Under the pieces are notes generated by a model. It searched no databases and was not told where the DNA came from. It was given only the letters and a program-made list of their open reading frames with translations. DNA of 64,000 bases from Acanthamoeba castellanii str. Neff (Eukaryota; Discosea; Longamoebia; Acanthamoebidae): positions 91,237 through 155,236 of the forward strand of contig NW_004457391.1 of the NCBI RefSeq assembly GCF_000313135.1, given 5' to 3'. Below are positions 44,736-56,976 of the stretch, one piece after another (within the stretch, counting starts at the first letter, position 1; each line of letters opens with the position of its first letter). The position numbers and the translations under genes are program-made.

Positions 44736-47265
44736 ATGTCGGTGGAGCGAGTGAGGGAAGAGCACATCTCCGTCTGCGTTCGGATGCGACCGCTCCTGCG
44801 GAGGGAGAAATCATCCACTCCACAATCGTCGCTCCAATTTCAGCGGCCCATCTGGGAGGTGGATGAAGGTGGGCGCACCATTCGAGCCAGCGCGGGCACG
44901 GCCAAGGGCAAGTCGTCCTACGCGGGCCAGGCCAAAGACGTGGAGTTTGTCTTCGGTTCGATCCTCCCCTTTTATTTTTCAGTTGATTAACTCTTTTGTA
45001 GCACGAATGCCACAAACTCTACAAGTAGAACGAATCCTCCTCCTCACAATATGAAGCACTCACCATTCTTGTTCCTGGTGTGTTGGGCACAGACCATGTG
45101 TTCCCTCCCGACACCAGTAACCAACAGGTGTTCGAGGTGGTGGCAGAGAACGTCATCTGGTCCACCATGGAGGGCTTCAACGGCACGACCCACCAACTCA
45201 CGCCTGCCTCTGCTCGGATGGCACTTGCTCATACTCTCGCTCTCGTCGCTTGTAGGTACCATCTTCGCCTACGGCCAGACCAACTCTGGCAAGACCTACA
45301 CAATGAAGGGCTCCTCCAAGAACCCTGGCATGATTCCACTCGCCATCCAGGACGTATTCTCCTACATCAAGCAGGTATTGTGGCCTTACTAGTAGCCCAT
45401 GCTTGAGCCCATGATTCGCTCGTTCTATGTCTAATCTGCTGACGTACACCCATGCATGTTAATGTTAATGTTAACCTATTTACGTCGCTCTCGCCATCAC
45501 CTCTCTCTCTCACTAGACGCCCGAGCGCGAGTTCCTGTTGCGGGTCTCGTACCTCGAGATCTACAACGAGGTCATCAACGATCTCTTGTGCCCCTCAAAC
45601 ACGAACGTGAAAGTACACGAAACGGCGAAGGTAGCTTGTCGACCACCACCCTCACCACCTCCTCACCATCACGTCCAGTCGTCGCAACTCATTTCCGTAT
45701 TCTCTCTCTCTCTCTCTCATTCTCTCCGCAGGGTGGCGTGTTCATTGGAGACCTGAAGGAGGAAATTGTGCTCTCGCCGCAGCAGGTGATGTCCATCATC
45801 GCTGCCGGCGAAGCTCACAGACACGTGGGCAGCACCGACTTCAACGAGATGTCCTCTCGATCGCACACAATTTTTCGCATGGTACACCGCACATCATTAG
45901 CATTCCACACATTACATTGTTCTCACGGCTTTGATTGATGCTATTCGTTATCTTTTCTATTTATTAAATCAGGTCATCGAGAGCAAGCCCGTACAGGGCA
46001 ACGAGCCACGCGGTGGGGCGAGTCCTGTGCGCCAGCCTCCCGTGCGCGTCTCGACGCTGGTATGCGACGCCTTATCAATGATTGGTCACTGCGAAGGGCC
46101 AATGGCTCACGCCTCCCTCCCCTTTTCTCTTCTCGTGTGCCGACGTGGTCACCAGCACCTGATCGACCTGGCTGGCTCGGAGAAGGCCGGACCCACCACC
46201 ACCCAGGGGGTGCGGCGGACGGAAGGCGCCTACATCAACAAGTCGCTGCTCACGCTGGGCAACGTCATCTCGAAGCTCAGCAAGGGCTCCGGGTATGTGT
46301 CGCAGCCGGCTGGAATGATAATTTGTGTGTGTGGGCTGACGCTCACAACGTCGCGATTCTTTATCTCCAGCGGTCACATTCCGTACCGAGACAGCAAGCT
46401 GACACGAATTTTGCAGCCCTCGCTCAGCGGCAACGCTCGCATTGCGATCGGTACGCACAGCCGCGTGGACTTGTGTGAGAAGAGAGAAGCGATTTTATAA
46501 GGCGGGCAACTTTCACTCATCAAGATCTCTCTCTCTCTTTGTGTGTGTGTGTGTGTGTGTGGCATCAGTGTGCACCATTTCGCCCACCACGGGGTGCTTT
46601 GAGGAGTCGCACAACACCCTCAAATTCGCTGATCGAGCCAAGGCGATCACCAACAGGGCCAAGCTCAACGAGGTCCGCCCCTCCCTTATTTATTACGATT
46701 CCCACACCAGGCTCGTTCTGGCGTCGGCCCCAGTGTTTTTGCAGCGGCTCACCAATGGACGCTTCGGTTGTCTGGTCGCCGTCACTTGTGGTGCGGGGCA
46801 TGCCGCAGGTCTTGGACGACAAGGCGCTGATCAAGATCTACCGAGACAAGATCTCGCAGCTCAAGCGGCGTCTGCAGGAGGTGAGAGAGAAAGAGGAGCA
46901 GATCCAAAAGCTGCAGACCGCCGAGCTCGAGAAGAAGTCGCTCGAGGAGAGCAACGTGATCCTGCTTGAACGGTACACCGCCTCGTCCGCTCGCAATCAC
47001 ACCATGGCACTCACGCGTGCGGTGTGTGCGGTGTGCGTGCGGTGTGTGCGGTGTGTGCGTAGGTTGCGAGAGCAAGAGCAGGTCAAGATGAAGCTGGAGG
47101 AGAAGATCAATCGACTCACGCGGCTCATTCTTGTGTCGACATCTATCCCCACTCCTATGGCACCCCATCGAACGCAACCGCCATCCTTCCGCGGCGGCGC
47201 TGCACCTCCCTCTGCGGCATCACCATCCTCTGCCGGTAACAATCACCTTTCTCGTCCTCTCTCTG

Positions 47266-47298
<33 letters not shown>

Positions 47299-49013
47299 GT
47301 GTGTCGTGTGTCGCGTGTGTGTCGTGTGTGTGCACCTGCTGACCTTTTGGGGAACGTGTGACAGGCATCATGTGGCGCAGTGGCATCCGGTCTCCTGCGT
47401 TCAGGCTCGGCACGTCCGCCGCAGCTGGCATGAGGTATCACTCCCAACCACGCGTTATTTATATTATAGTTTCTATTATTTGTATTTGTATTTGTATAAA
47501 TATATATATATATATATTTGAAATATTGATATATTGATTGATATTTTTGTTTCGTTGTTGCAGCCCGGTGCGGTCGGTTCTCGAGCCGCCGTCCCCGCGG
47601 AACCGGGTGCACTCCACGCGCCGATCACTCGACTTCCTCAATTTTGGCGTACCCGCCCCTTTCCCCCCTCAGTCCGTCATTACATTAATGTTTTCACTCA
47701 ACCTAACAACCAACAACAACCAACAACAACCAACAACAAACCATTAATTAGGCCAACGAGGAAGCGGGGCAGAGCAGCGAAACGTCAGAAGACTCGGAAA
47801 GTCTGTCGGACGACGAGGGGGAGGAGGAGGGCGACTACGACGCCAACGGTAACAACGGCGAAAACGACGACAACGACAACAACAAGGAAAAGGCCAGCGA
47901 GCGCGATGGCAACGGGAACGGGCATGCTGTAGATAACAACCACGGCGAGCTGCCGGCCAACGGCGACGGTGAGGAGAAGTTCCGCGTGTTCACCGGCCGA
48001 GGGGAGCACAAGAGCGTCGAGACGCGCTACAAGCGGCTCAAGGGCCGCTACGCCGCCCAGGCCAAGCAGTTGGCGGCGATCCAGGCGACGGTGGACGAAC
48101 TGCGCGATGAGCTGAACGGCAGGGACGAACGGATTCGCTACATGAACATCAACGTCGACGTTCAAACGCAGCAGGTACACAGCGCCACTGACACCTCGCA
48201 AGACCGAGTTCACGCAAAGAATGGCACTCAATGCCTGTGTGCGTCGTTGGTCGTGTGTCGTGTGCGTGTGCGTGTCGTGCGCCAGGTGAAAGATCTCCAA
48301 CAGCAGCTTGCGACGAAAGACCAGCAGATGAGCACAATGCAGGCCAAGATCAAAGGTATGTTGCGTGCGTCGAGTGTCGAGTGTCGTGTGTCGTGTGTCG
48401 TGTGTCGTGTGCTCATTTGGTGAGCTGGGCGACACCAGATGGTGAGGATCGGATGCGACGACTGCTGCAGGTGACAGCCAACGAAGACAACAAGAACGTC
48501 GACTTCCAGGTCCTCTCCGGCATTGTGTCCGACTACCACGCTCAGGTATGCAATGATGCGTGTGTGCGGTGTGTGTGCGGTGTGAAGATGTTGAGCCTGG
48601 GGTGTTTGTTTTGTGGGGATGCAGCAACTGCGAGGCCTGAAGGAGCAACTGCTCGACGAGCAAATCATGCGCGAGGTGCACAAGGCGGACAACTACCACC
48701 TTCTGCATTCGGTGGACGAGAAGGAGTCCCTCATTCGCGAGTGGGCCGAGTTCTTCGAGTACTTTGTACGTCGGCTCCCCGCGCTCACCCATTCTTTCCA
48801 CGTGCTGCCAACACCTACTTACACCGACGACACGACACGACACGACACGACACGACACGACACGACACGACACGACACGACACGACACGACACGACACGA
48901 CACAGGAACAAAAGCAACATCATCTCGAGGAGGAGCTGCAGCGGCTGCGGTCGCGAAGGAAAGGCTACTCCCTCATGCCCAAATACTACTCCGACGGAGA
49001 CGCCAACGATTGA
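44736..49013 (+). CDS. N-terminal-motor kinesin, kinesin-7 (CENP-E)-like
   Basis: About 18 exons from ATG 44736 ([20 protein letters not shown]) to the stop at 49013; roughly 800 aa. Motor motifs in order: [17 protein letters not shown] (P-loop), [23 protein letters not shown] (switch I), [12 protein letters not shown] (switch II), [36 protein letters not shown] and [16 protein letters not shown] leading to the neck. The NSGKT loop and neck resemble kinesin-7 motors, which are plus-end directed and act in chromosome alignment; subfamily is inferred. Short coiled coils ([20 protein letters not shown]), a Ser/Pro region, a strongly acidic Asn/Asp stretch at about 47760-47960, and more coiled coil follow. 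A tandem ACACG array lies in the last intron. Confidence 0.88.
48826..48903 (+). repeat. (ACACG)n pentanucleotide array in kinesin intron
   Basis: About 15 perfect copies of the pentamer ACACG (as CGACA/CACGA rotations) just before the splice acceptor at 48904. The long opposite-strand frame made of repeated Ser-Cys-Arg-Val-Val is only this repeat translated. Confidence 0.95.
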
Positions 49014-49151
49014 GACTACACACCTCTCTCTGTGTGTGTCTCTGTGTGTCTCGTCGTGTGTCCGTGTGTTTACTACACGCAACCGTTACATATTCAGTAG
49101 GTTTATCAACTAACGTAACAGAACATATTTATTTGACTGCAGTCACGTGCT

Positions 49152-52100
49152 TTAGGGGAACATGTTAAAAATCGGGGTGTGGCGGCTCTTGCTCTGCCGT
49201 TGTTGAAGCTTCTGCTCGGCCTCTCGGCGCAGTTCTTCCTCGGTGGGCGGCGGCACGCCTGGGACGCCCAAGGCGCGCGCGAGGCCGTGTCTCGTGGGCC
49301 ACCTGGTGCCGACGAACGAAGGGAGCAGGTTCCGGCGCAGGCGGTCCGCCTCGTCGGCATCCGCCCACACCTGCCCACACCTGTTGGTCATGTGTGTCGT
49401 GTGTCGTGGTCGTGTGTCGTGCGGAGCGGCCAAGTCAACAAACGCACGCGCGGCCAGTTGGTGCAAGGCAGAGTGAGAAACCTGACGATAGCGCTCAAGG
49501 CGCGCTTCTTGTCGTCGGACCAGCCGGCCGTGTCGTAGACCTCGTCGTCTTCGTCGGCACCTTCGAACACATTCCTATTCGTGAGGCCCCCCGTGTTGGT
49601 CGGGCCGGTGAGCTCCAGCAGCTCACTCGCCACCCTCACCGCAACGCGCGCTGTATTATAAATGCGCGGTCAGTGTGTGCGCCTGCACGTGTGCGTGTCG
49701 TGTCGTGTCGTGTGTGCGTGTGTCGTGTGTCGTGTGTTGTTTGAGCGTACCGGGCAGCTGAGTGTCTGCAAGCTTGGCGAGGAACAGTTCGCGCAGCTCG
49801 CTGTTGATGTCGGTGCCAAAGAGCTTGAACTTGGTCAGGTAGAGCTTCGCGAGTTTATCGCCCTTCAGTTCCAACAGCGTGCCGGCGTCGTTGATGGTGT
49901 AGGAGGCCGGGTCTACGAGGTCCTCCACGAGCACCTGCTTGACCGCCGGCAGCCACCTGTGCAGCTCGAGCTCGAGCTCGACCCTGGAGACCGACTCCCG
50001 CGCCGCTATCAGCTCCTCCGTCTCAGAACCTGGTGTGCGTGTGTGCATGAATGTGGGTGTCGTGTGTGTCGTGTGTGGCGAGTTGTTGGTCAGCGACATG
50101 CGCGTGAGTCGTGTGCGTGTGTTGTGTGTTGTGGCATCATTGGGTGGGGGGGAAGAACCCACCGGTGGCGTTCTCGATGGCGTATTGACTGCCGCTGATG
50201 CCGCGCGACCGCCAGATGAGCCGACAGATTCCAAACGCTGCGTGTTTCTGAATGGAATAAAATTAATATCAATTTTAATTTTACAAAAAACAAAATTCAA
50301 AACAAATAAAAAAATAAAAAATAAAAACAAATAACAAAGGCGGGTACCTGGAAGTAGCGACGCGTGGCTGGGTCGTTGAGTAGGGCCTTGTGTGCCACCA
50401 GCGCCTGCAACTCTGCGGGCAGCACCTCGAGGTGGTGAGGAGGTCCCGTCGTCGGCCCTGCGTCCTCACCACCGGTGGCGCCCGTAAGCCGGGCGGCGGC
50501 CACATCCCGCAGCGACGCCACGACTCCTGATGACCGCACACGCACACGCACACGCACCACCGCACACGCACACGCCGCACAGTGTGTGAGTGACTTTGTG
50601 AAGCCAGTGACGAACGCGCGCGTACCGGTGACGGGCGGCAGGAAGGAGGTCAGGAGGTCGACGGTGCGCTTGGCCAGCGCGATCGCCTCGTCGTCGGCGT
50701 GGGTGCTCTGGCCATCCCCCTTGCTGCAGGCCTCGGCCTGGCGCACGGGTGCGACAAAAGACAGCGCCTCGAGCGCGCTCGCGCGAATGCACAGCGACTG
50801 CGTGGGGTCGCGTGCGATCGCGTCCAAGAGAGGCTGCACCAAGCGCCACTGGCTCGGACACATCTGTGTTGACAGTGCGAAAGTGAGTCGGTGTTAAAGA
50901 ACACAATAAATAAAGGAGAAAAGAGATAAAATAATAATAATTATAATAAACAAAACAAATAAACCAAAAGGAGGTAAAAGGACGTACGGCGAGCAGGAAG
51001 ATGACGTAGGAGCGAATGTCTTGGTCGCCGGTGCTGAACAGGGAGATGTACTTCGCCAGGTGCTTGCTCTGTACAGAGTGGTGTGTGCGTGTAGTGCGGC
51101 GGACATCAGAAGCCAGGCAAGGCGCAGGCATGGATCGATGTGAACGATACCACTTCGTCGTAGGTGGCTTGCTCGTCCGAGTCCTCGAAGTGACCATCAC
51201 AGCCGGCCAGAACGTAGCTCTCTCGAAAGCCAACCATCAACGCGATCAGGTACTGGTCCACGGGGGTCGGAGGCAGCCCCGTTTAGATTGAAGTTTGAAG
51301 AATGCCAAACGATTGGAAAGCGGTCTGTGTGCGGGGTACGCGCGGCGTTGAAAGGTGCGTACCTCCAACAGTGCGCCCTTGTTGATCACGCACTGATACT
51401 CGAGCAGATACGCAATCCACTTGGCCGTCAGGGGCGTCGCCGAGTACCGTGTGCCTGAGTGTCGTATCGTGTCGTGTGCCATGTGTGTCGTGTGAATGTG
51501 TGTGCGTGTGTGTGTGTGTGTGTGAACTAGACTCCCCTTGTACCTTGGTGGATGGCATTGCCGTAGAGTGTGCCGATGCAGCGCTCCTGCACCTTGCGCG
51601 ACCTGGACGCCAGGCCACGAATCAAGGGAGGTAGGTCCGCCGCTGCCGCAGTGCGAGCGCAACCCACCGACCACCCCACAAGGGCACACGCTGTCGGTCA
51701 GTCCCCTTCAACACGAACACGAAAAGGGGGTGATTCGTGGTTGGTGCAGTACCGGAGCCGTAGGCATGGCCCAGCTCGGCCCAGTTCTCGTCGTCCATTC
51801 CGTCAAAGTTGGGCAGCCTGGGAAGGCCACCCGACGGCCGCCGGTGAGCTTCGTGTGGGTTTGGCCAGCTGCTGGGCTCTACGTACCACTTGCGACCGAC
51901 CAGTTCTGCGGGGATCGGCGCGTCGACGTATTGCTGCAGTGCGGCCCTCGTGGCCGGCAGGCCTTTGGCCTCAAAGCCCCACTTCTTTTCTTTCTTCTTC
52001 GCACCTTCTTCTTCTTCTTCCTTGCCTTCTTCTTCTTTTTCTTTGCCTTCTTCTCCCTCGGGTGATTCCTTGTCGGTCTGCGCCTGGGCCTTCGCTTCAG

Positions 52101-54017
52101 CTTCCTCTTGCCTCTGCCTGTGACCATCACTGCAGGGTTGGACACTGACATGCCACACACGCACGCCATTGCCTAAGCACCGCGTGCTGTGTGCGGTCGT
52201 GCGCGTGTGTCGTGTGTCGTGTCATATGAGTACGTACTGGATCCACTGCCACAGATTGTCAAAGCGGGAGTCGAAGGCGAGCTGACGCAGCACTGTCGCC
52301 GTATGTTTGTCGAGCTCCTGCGCCAGCGTGCCCTCCACCAGCGGATCGGGCAGCATCAGGTTCAGCAGAACAACCAACAGGCGGTCGCTGTCCCCCACCA
52401 GCCACCACCGTGTGTGTGAGAGTTGTTTGTTGCGGCAACAAGGCGGCGGGCGTCGGGCGCGTACAAGACTGGTTCAGCGGTGGCCTGTGCCAGGCGGTCC
52501 ATCAGGCGCGGGAGCACATCCTGCTTGGCGAACTTGCTTTCCAGCCTCGTGATTGCGCGGTAAAGCAACTGCAGGCATGTGTTATTTTACCTGGTTAGGC
52601 CAGTGTCGTTGATCGTGTCGTGTGTCGTTGGTCGTGTCGTGTCGTGTTGTGTGTCATGGTGTCGTGTATCGTGTGCCGTGTGTCGTTGGTCATGTCATGG
52701 TGTCGTGTCGTACCTCGGCAAATGAAGCCGGCCAGAGGCCGTACAAGGACAGAGTAGGCACTGTCGACCTCGCGGGCATGAACCTCATCTTACTTTCATT
52801 GTATTCCTCGATTTTCACGCGATAGTCGTCCAGCTGCTTCTGCACGAGCGGGAGCGCTAGGAATTGTATGCTCACCACGTTGTCGATGGCGACCTCCGCC
52901 GCTTCCGAGAGGAACAAGTTGCCCCCTGACGAGGTGGTCGCAGGTGTATTGTGAGCCTTTAAAGGTCCCCCAAACGCGACACGCGACACACGCGACACAC
53001 ACGACACACATGACACGACGCGAAAAAAAGGAGAGGTGGCTTACCCCGAACGCTGAGCCAAGCAGCCGGGATGGCGTCGTCGGACAGGGCCACCAGCGCG
53101 TGATCTACGGCCGCCAATGGCGGGTGCGCCAGCTGCTGGAGCGCGACCAACGCCAGCGTCACCTTGGTCAGTGGACCCACGGCGGGGTCCTCGTGAGTCA
53201 TCACCACGCCGCCGCCGCCGCCGCCGCCGTCGGGCTGTCCGTCTTCGCTCGCGTCCGCCTCCCCGCCCCAGAACTCAGCCAGCAGCTTTCTCGCGTCTCT
53301 AAGCTTGAGTTCGTTGCCGTAGCGCATTCTGTGCCATGGTCGCGTTAGTTTTCTCCCTCGTGCATTATAAGAGATATCGGCCACCAACAAGACTTAGTAG
53401 TAGTTGTCAGTGGCGATGACGACGAACCGAAACATGATGCCGAGAGCGAGCACTGCGCAGGCGCGCGTCTTGTCGTGAGGCTCGTGCTTGATACGGCCCA
53501 GGAGGAACGGAATAATGTCCATACTGTCGGGCGCGCTTCGGTTGGTGCCCAGGTACTCCAGCAGCGCTATCTTGAGCCCCACGGGCGTCTTTTCGCTCGC
53601 CTGTGCCAAGCCGCCCGACTGGTTAGTGTGGACTGTGCGCGATGTGGGCACGAAGGAGGAGGAGGAGCCGCTGCAGCGTACGATGATGGCGAAGATGCGA
53701 TCAATCCACGGCGCGCAGAGGCTGGTGTCGATGGCCTCGAGGTGGAGAAGGCCCGCAAGCAGGCGCTCGCCAGCGGTCGCATCGTCGGTGAAGTCCGTGT
53801 GGCTCCCCTCTCGGGCATCGGCTCGGCGCATGAGCGTGCCGAGCACGAACGGCCACAGCCGGGAGTACACGCCACGGTAGACGGCCACCGAGAAGAGAAG
53901 GTGTTCGTACGCAAAGGCGTCGGCGCCTTCATCACCCACATTGCCCACATTGCCCACCTGCGGCTTCTCCCCTCCTCCCGCAGCCTGCGCCACCCAAACT
54001 GTGTTTTGCGTCGACAT
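49152..54017 (-). CDS. Large helical-repeat (HEAT/ARM-like) protein, unassigned
   Basis: A long multi-exon gene starting at ATG 54017 (MSTQNTVWVAQAAGGGEK), preceded by an AT-rich leader. Exons read from it are mostly amphipathic helices in pairs: VGLKIALLEYLGTNRSAP, IIPFLLGRIKHEPHDKTRAC, AVLALGIMFRF, TLALVALQQLAHPPLAAVDH, QPLLDAIARDPTQSLCIRAS and ALEALSFVAPVRQ. This is typical of HEAT/ARM solenoids. A middle section has a Lys/Glu-rich run (about 51990-52090) before KKWGFEAKGLPATRAALQQY. The end has LRRNLLPSFVGTRWPTRHGL and stops at 49152 after HTPIFNMFP. I do not recognise the family. Exon borders were not all solved. Confidence 0.6.
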
Positions 54018-54704
54018 TAATGTCAATTATTTACCAAATAATTCGAAGAAATGGGAAGTTCAACACAAGATGGGTGGGGGTAGCGACTACCACGCAACTG
54101 GGCGGCTGTGGGTGCCCCTTCCTGCGGAGTCTTGGGACCTAAGCCGAACGTCTGTTTCGCACGGTGGGGAGCGAATGAAAACAATCATCTTAAGGGTTGC
54201 AGTTTTGTGAATTTGGACGCACGGTTGGAGCGGCCGAGGTAGAAGAAAGAATGGCTTCATCGTCAGGGTAGGTGCCTGGCGCGGCGCGAACCGCCGGAGC
54301 TCCTCCAAAGTTGGTGGTCCACATCCTCTGTGTTCTATGAGCTTGTCTCTTTCGGAGGGTTTGATGTTGTTTTCACTTCACCGGAAGGCAGTGCGCACGG
54401 GGGCGCCACTGGGCCAACAAGAAGCACGACAAGCATGAAATGACAGGAATGATGATGGTGAGGTGGCAGTTTCTCTTTGTTCAAAGACCTCTCTCTGCCC
54501 GTGGTGGCGCGCATCAATTACTCCAATCGTTGCGGCGCGTAGGGCAAGACACCAACCGCCGCGGCGGTGGCGTCGTCACCTGTTCTGTACACTGGTTGTT
54601 GTTGGTTGTTCGTTGTCTCTCGTCGCTCGTCGGGCACCGCATGTGGTGCGGTGCTACGCACGCGTTCGACTGTGTGTCGACGTAGGGTGCACGCGTGCGA
54701 TGGT
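54018..54704. other. Intergenic region, no supported gene
   Basis: Nearly 690 bp between two minus-strand genes: the promoter region of the helical-repeat gene and the 3' flank of the receptor gene. Short open frames here have no recognisable features. Confidence 0.45.
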
Positions 54705-56588
54705 TTATCTCTCCCAGTAGTCGTCATCGTCGTCGGACGAGTAGTAGACGCCCACGCCAGCGTTGCCGTAGTTGCGTGGCGGGGTACCCTTCTGGACCAG
54801 CTTCGTGTGTTCCTCTTCGCCCACGTGCGACGCTGCACAACACGCACCACCGCACACTTAGCTAAGCGACCAAGGCGCCGCGTTGGCGTCGCGTGTGGTT
54901 GCCAGTAAGGAAAGGTGGAACGCACCATAGCGGCATCGGCCAAGGCCCACCAGGTGTAGGTAGAGTTGTTTAAAGAGCGCGCTTTGCTTGTATGACGGCA
55001 TGCTGTGTCGTGTTGCGTTGGGTGTTGACAGCAGTAGCCAAGTTAGGTGTGAGACGCTCTGTGGCCTGCGTGTGCGTGCGAAAGGTGGCCGGGCAGGGTG
55101 AGGCCGTACCAGCCATAGACAATGGCGTTAAACATTCCCATGGCCGGGAGCGTTACGCAACCGATCGCCGTGAACACAAACACCACCATACTTTGCTCCG
55201 TTCCTGTTCATTGAACCCGGGGTAAGCTAACACATGACCAACGAACACAACACACGACACGACACGACACGACACGACACGACACGACACGACACGACAC
55301 GACACGACACGACACGACACGACACGACCAAAGACACGACGCACACAACACACGGTACCCCAAAATTGCACGACGTTGAGCGGAAGGACGAAGGCCCACG
55401 TCATAATATAGACGACGAGGTAGCCGGCCCACCGTATCTGCAGTCGCTCTGTTCGCTCCTGTTCGGTCCGCGTGTAGGTGCCGTTGATCTCCGCCTGCTG
55501 CAGCTTCTTGTTGAACCCGATCATGCCCACCTGAAGACACGAACAGTCAATCGCGCATTGAGAGCCAATTGTACGTTGGCGCTGTGTGGTGTGTGTGTGT
55601 ATGTGTGTGTGTGTTGCATGTGTGCATCGAGAGACGACATACGGCGTAGGCGAGGACGCAGTAGACCCAGACGGCGACAACGATGGCCATGTAGATCCAC
55701 ATGAGCGTAATCTTGCCCGTTTCCGAGCAACTGCAACACGATAGTCATCACAGTGAGAACGCGATCATGGAAGGAGTCGATAGTAGGCGAGGAACAACAC
55801 GGAGAGGAGGTCGTACTTCATGGGCTGCAAGATGACAAGAAACGGGAGAGCCCACGCAAAGATTTGATAGGCGCAGGTGTAGGGCGAACTCTCGTTGGGC
55901 ACTGCCCACACGCGCACGTAAGACAGCATCAGAGAAGAGAGAAGAGAGCGGGAAGGGTCCAAAGCATCAAAAGAAGAAGAAGAAGAGAGGGGTGGTACGT
56001 TTGATCTCGCCCATGGGAGTGAACGTGACATGACCCATGCGCCACACCGTCTCCGTTGCTGTTGATGGGCAAATAAATAAATAAAGAATAAAAAGATGGA
56101 AATAAAGAGATGGTAAAAGAAAGAGGCGAACCGATGTTGGTGGCCCAGAAGATGGAGGCCAGGCAGAAGTAGACCTGGAGTGGTGACACCAATCGGCAGC
56201 CCCAGTCGATTCCTCCCCATTCGATGACGGTCCCTCCAGCATCGGCTGTCCCGTTGGTGTCCAGTGCCGATGTCGAAAATGGCGAAGTAGCAGAGGTGGA
56301 GGCAGGATATGAAAATGAAGAGAGAATGGCAGAGGAAGAGGAAGGTTCGAGGGAGGCGGCGATGAGCCACATGATGGCAGCGCCCATGTCGGCCCAGACC
56401 ATGTAAAAGACGAGTCGTCGAATGGAATTGGCACGCAGTTTATAGAGGATGGTGAGAGCGTAGAGGATGAAAAGGCACGACAGAAGCGAGAGGGCTGCCG
56501 AAGTGTAGATCAAGATGAGCAGCGTTAATCGCTGCCCAGGCTCCCATTTGTCATAGACAATGAAGAGCGAGATGGGCGACAGGATCAT
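54705..56588 (-). CDS. Seven-transmembrane receptor, cAMP-receptor-like
   Basis: Eight or so exons whose phases join cleanly. TM1 LLILIYTSAALSLLSCLFIL; TM2 RRLVFYMVWADMGAAIMWLI; an extracellular Ser/Thr-rich loop; TM3 WGCRLVSPLQVYFCLASIFW; TM4 CAYQIFAWALPFLVILQPM; TM5 MWIYMAIVVAVWVYCVLAY; TM6 RWAGYLVVYIMTWAFVLPL; TM7 MVVFVFTAIGCVTLPAMGMF with NAIVYGW. The C-terminal tail ends VYYSSDDDDDYWER, stop at 54705. Cys in TM3 and in the loop before TM4 could form the usual disulfide. Topology and the TM7 region resemble the CAR/Crl family of amoebozoan G-protein-coupled receptors. Ligand unknown. An in-frame ATG at 56708 would add 40 basic residues. Confidence 0.7.
55252..55329 (-). repeat. (ACACG)n pentanucleotide array in receptor intron
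   Basis: About 14 copies of the pentamer ACACG on the plus strand, so CGTGT on the gene's sense strand, inside the intron between TM6 and TM7 exons. Same unit as the array in the kinesin intron 6.4 kb away but in opposite orientation relative to transcription. Confidence 0.95.
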
Positions 56589-56976
56589 TTCCTTGCTTTT
56601 ATGTGCCGATTCGCTCCGATTTCTCGCTTCCTCTTCTTTTATGATGGATCGTCTAATCTTCGTGTGCCGCCTCTGGCCAACGTTGCCTTCTACTTCTGCA
56701 CGCACCACTGGTGAAATAAACGCAGTTATTCAAATAAAATGCAAATTGAGATATTTCGTTTTTCTTTTCGTGTCGACATGCATCGTCCGCGATGTCGGCA
56801 GAGCTGGCGCCAGTCAAAACGTAGTTATTCGTCCACCTATCCACAAGCATCTCACTATCCCTCCGGCCAATCGCAACGTTTGGCTGCAAAACAAAAACTT
56901 GTGTCCCAAGTTGCACTTCAGACTCTCCAACCCACACCATCGCTCACACCTCTCCTTCTTCACCTCCGCCCGTGGC

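Noticed and set aside
47785..48903. Long minus-strand frame of repeated Ser-Cys-Arg-Val-Val
   Set aside because: It is the ACACG array and kinesin exons read on the wrong strand. No start context or homology.
48826..48903. CRISPR-like or telomere-like array
   Set aside because: The unit is a 5-bp pure tandem repeat with no spacers, and it lies inside an intron.
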